From: Atopobiaceae bacterium
GTDB lineage: Bacteria; Actinomycetota; Coriobacteriia; Coriobacteriales; Atopobiaceae
Direction: 5' to 3'
DNA: 64,000 nucleotides
Assembly (NCBI GenBank): GCA_017510785.1
Contig: JAFWMH010000064.1
Location: 100,591 to 164,590 of the forward strand
Shown here: in pieces, positions 63,757-64,000 of the stretch
Position numbering within the stretch: position 1 is the stretch's first letter
Layout of the letters: each line of letters starts with the position of its first letter
Program-made: the position numbers and the translations under genes
The notes under the pieces: generated by a model
Database searches by the model: none
What the model was told of the DNA's origin: nothing
The model's input: the letters and a program-made list of their open reading frames with translations, nothing else

Positions 63757-64000
63757 CTAGGAGACGAACGCCTTCGAGTAGGCGCGGGCCTGGCCGCGGT
63801 AGGTGGCGCCGGGGGCCTTCGCGCCCTTCGGCACGAGCACGACCTGGACGGCCTCGGCACGCCTCGACTGGCCCTCGGAGCCCGCCTTGGCGCCGTTCTT
63901 CGCCCAGCCCATCCAGCCGAGCCTCTGGGCGTGGACGCGGTAGTACACGTCATACTTCTTGGCCATCTCGCCGGTGAGCCTCACCTGGACGGCCTCGACC
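63757..64000 (-). CDS. Third ChW-repeat surface protein, C-terminal part
   Basis: 81 codons visible; the rest lies beyond the right edge. KKYDVYYRVHAQRLGWMGWA then KNGAKAGSEGQSRRAEAVQV is a ChW repeat, ending VPKGAKAPGATYRGQARAYS. It differs from proteins 1 and 2 in its tail (AFVS ending) but matches the fragment at 6877-7104. Confidence 0.85.
   Translation of the reverse strand, partial: VEAVQVRLTGEMAKKYDVYYRVHAQRLGWMGWAKNGAKAGSEGQSRRAEAVQVVLVPKGAKAPGATYRGQARAYSKAFVS

Overview
This 64 kb window (about 57% G+C by eye) looks like a chromosomal segment of an anaerobic Coriobacteriia member (Actinomycetota). The signs are a bifunctional AdhE, a 6-phospho-beta-glucosidase, a clostridial-type thymidylate synthase, very large secreted proteins ending in ChW (clostridial hydrophobic W) repeats, a MetQNI transporter and frequent GTG/TTG starts. 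The genus cannot be fixed from the sequence alone.

Layout. 1-1505 is a leftward unit of ECF sigma factor, membrane protein and ABC ATPase (the last runs off the left edge). 1.6-9.4 kb is an accessory strip ending at a tRNA-Pro(GGG) gene. It holds remains of defence-type and mobile genes: an AAA ATPase stub, a DUF262 nuclease, an AlbA_2/HATPase protein joined to a DUF3800 stub with a structured leader RNA, an orphan RelB/DinJ antitoxin, an internally deleted Fic gene, an HNH/ChW mosaic, a DprA stub, an IS110 stub, and an AAA ATPase with a truncated partner. 9.7-24 kb is mostly core: gamma-carbonic-anhydrase-like protein, RlmKL-like methyltransferase, YaiI protein, a GH3 lipoprotein that lacks its catalytic residues, MATE pump, bactofilin-like membrane protein, GH1 phosphoglucosidase, HAD phosphatase and acyl-ACP thioesterase. 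24-36.5 kb has thyA, a lipoprotein, folA, a small-molecule kinase, adhE, a LytS/SpoIIE-type phosphatase, and thrS with an odd PLP-fold fragment gene. 36.8-50.3 kb has metQNI, a class IV aminotransferase, an O-methyltransferase, a candidate raiA-like RNA, a three-gene reductase-ligase / V4R-like / GMC oxidoreductase operon, and an ABC exporter. 50.3-64 kb has repeat-rich DNA around three paralogous ChW surface proteins, separated by a RelB/PIN toxin-antitoxin pair and by a PIN remnant.

The most unusual property is the density of non-coding repeats. At least four dispersed palindrome families are present: a GTGTACC...GGTACAC family with at least eight copies, a CTGTCGGAA...TTTCCGACAG family, a two-module stem-loop family seen at 27.5 and 58.2 kb (the latter inside 24-bp inverted repeats), and a seven-unit 72-bp palindrome array next to a surface-protein gene. 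Minisatellites sit against or inside gene ends (folA, metN, the 22.9 kb gene). Several housekeeping enzymes carry low-complexity in-frame insertions.

Working together: folate/dTMP synthesis (thyA, folA), methionine uptake (metQNI), fermentative redox balance (adhE) and beta-glucoside use (GH1) are recognisable. The reductase-ligase/GMC operon probably activates and oxidises or reduces a carboxylic acid or alcohol substrate that cannot be named from sequence. All functional calls are from reading the translations and motifs; no database search was run.
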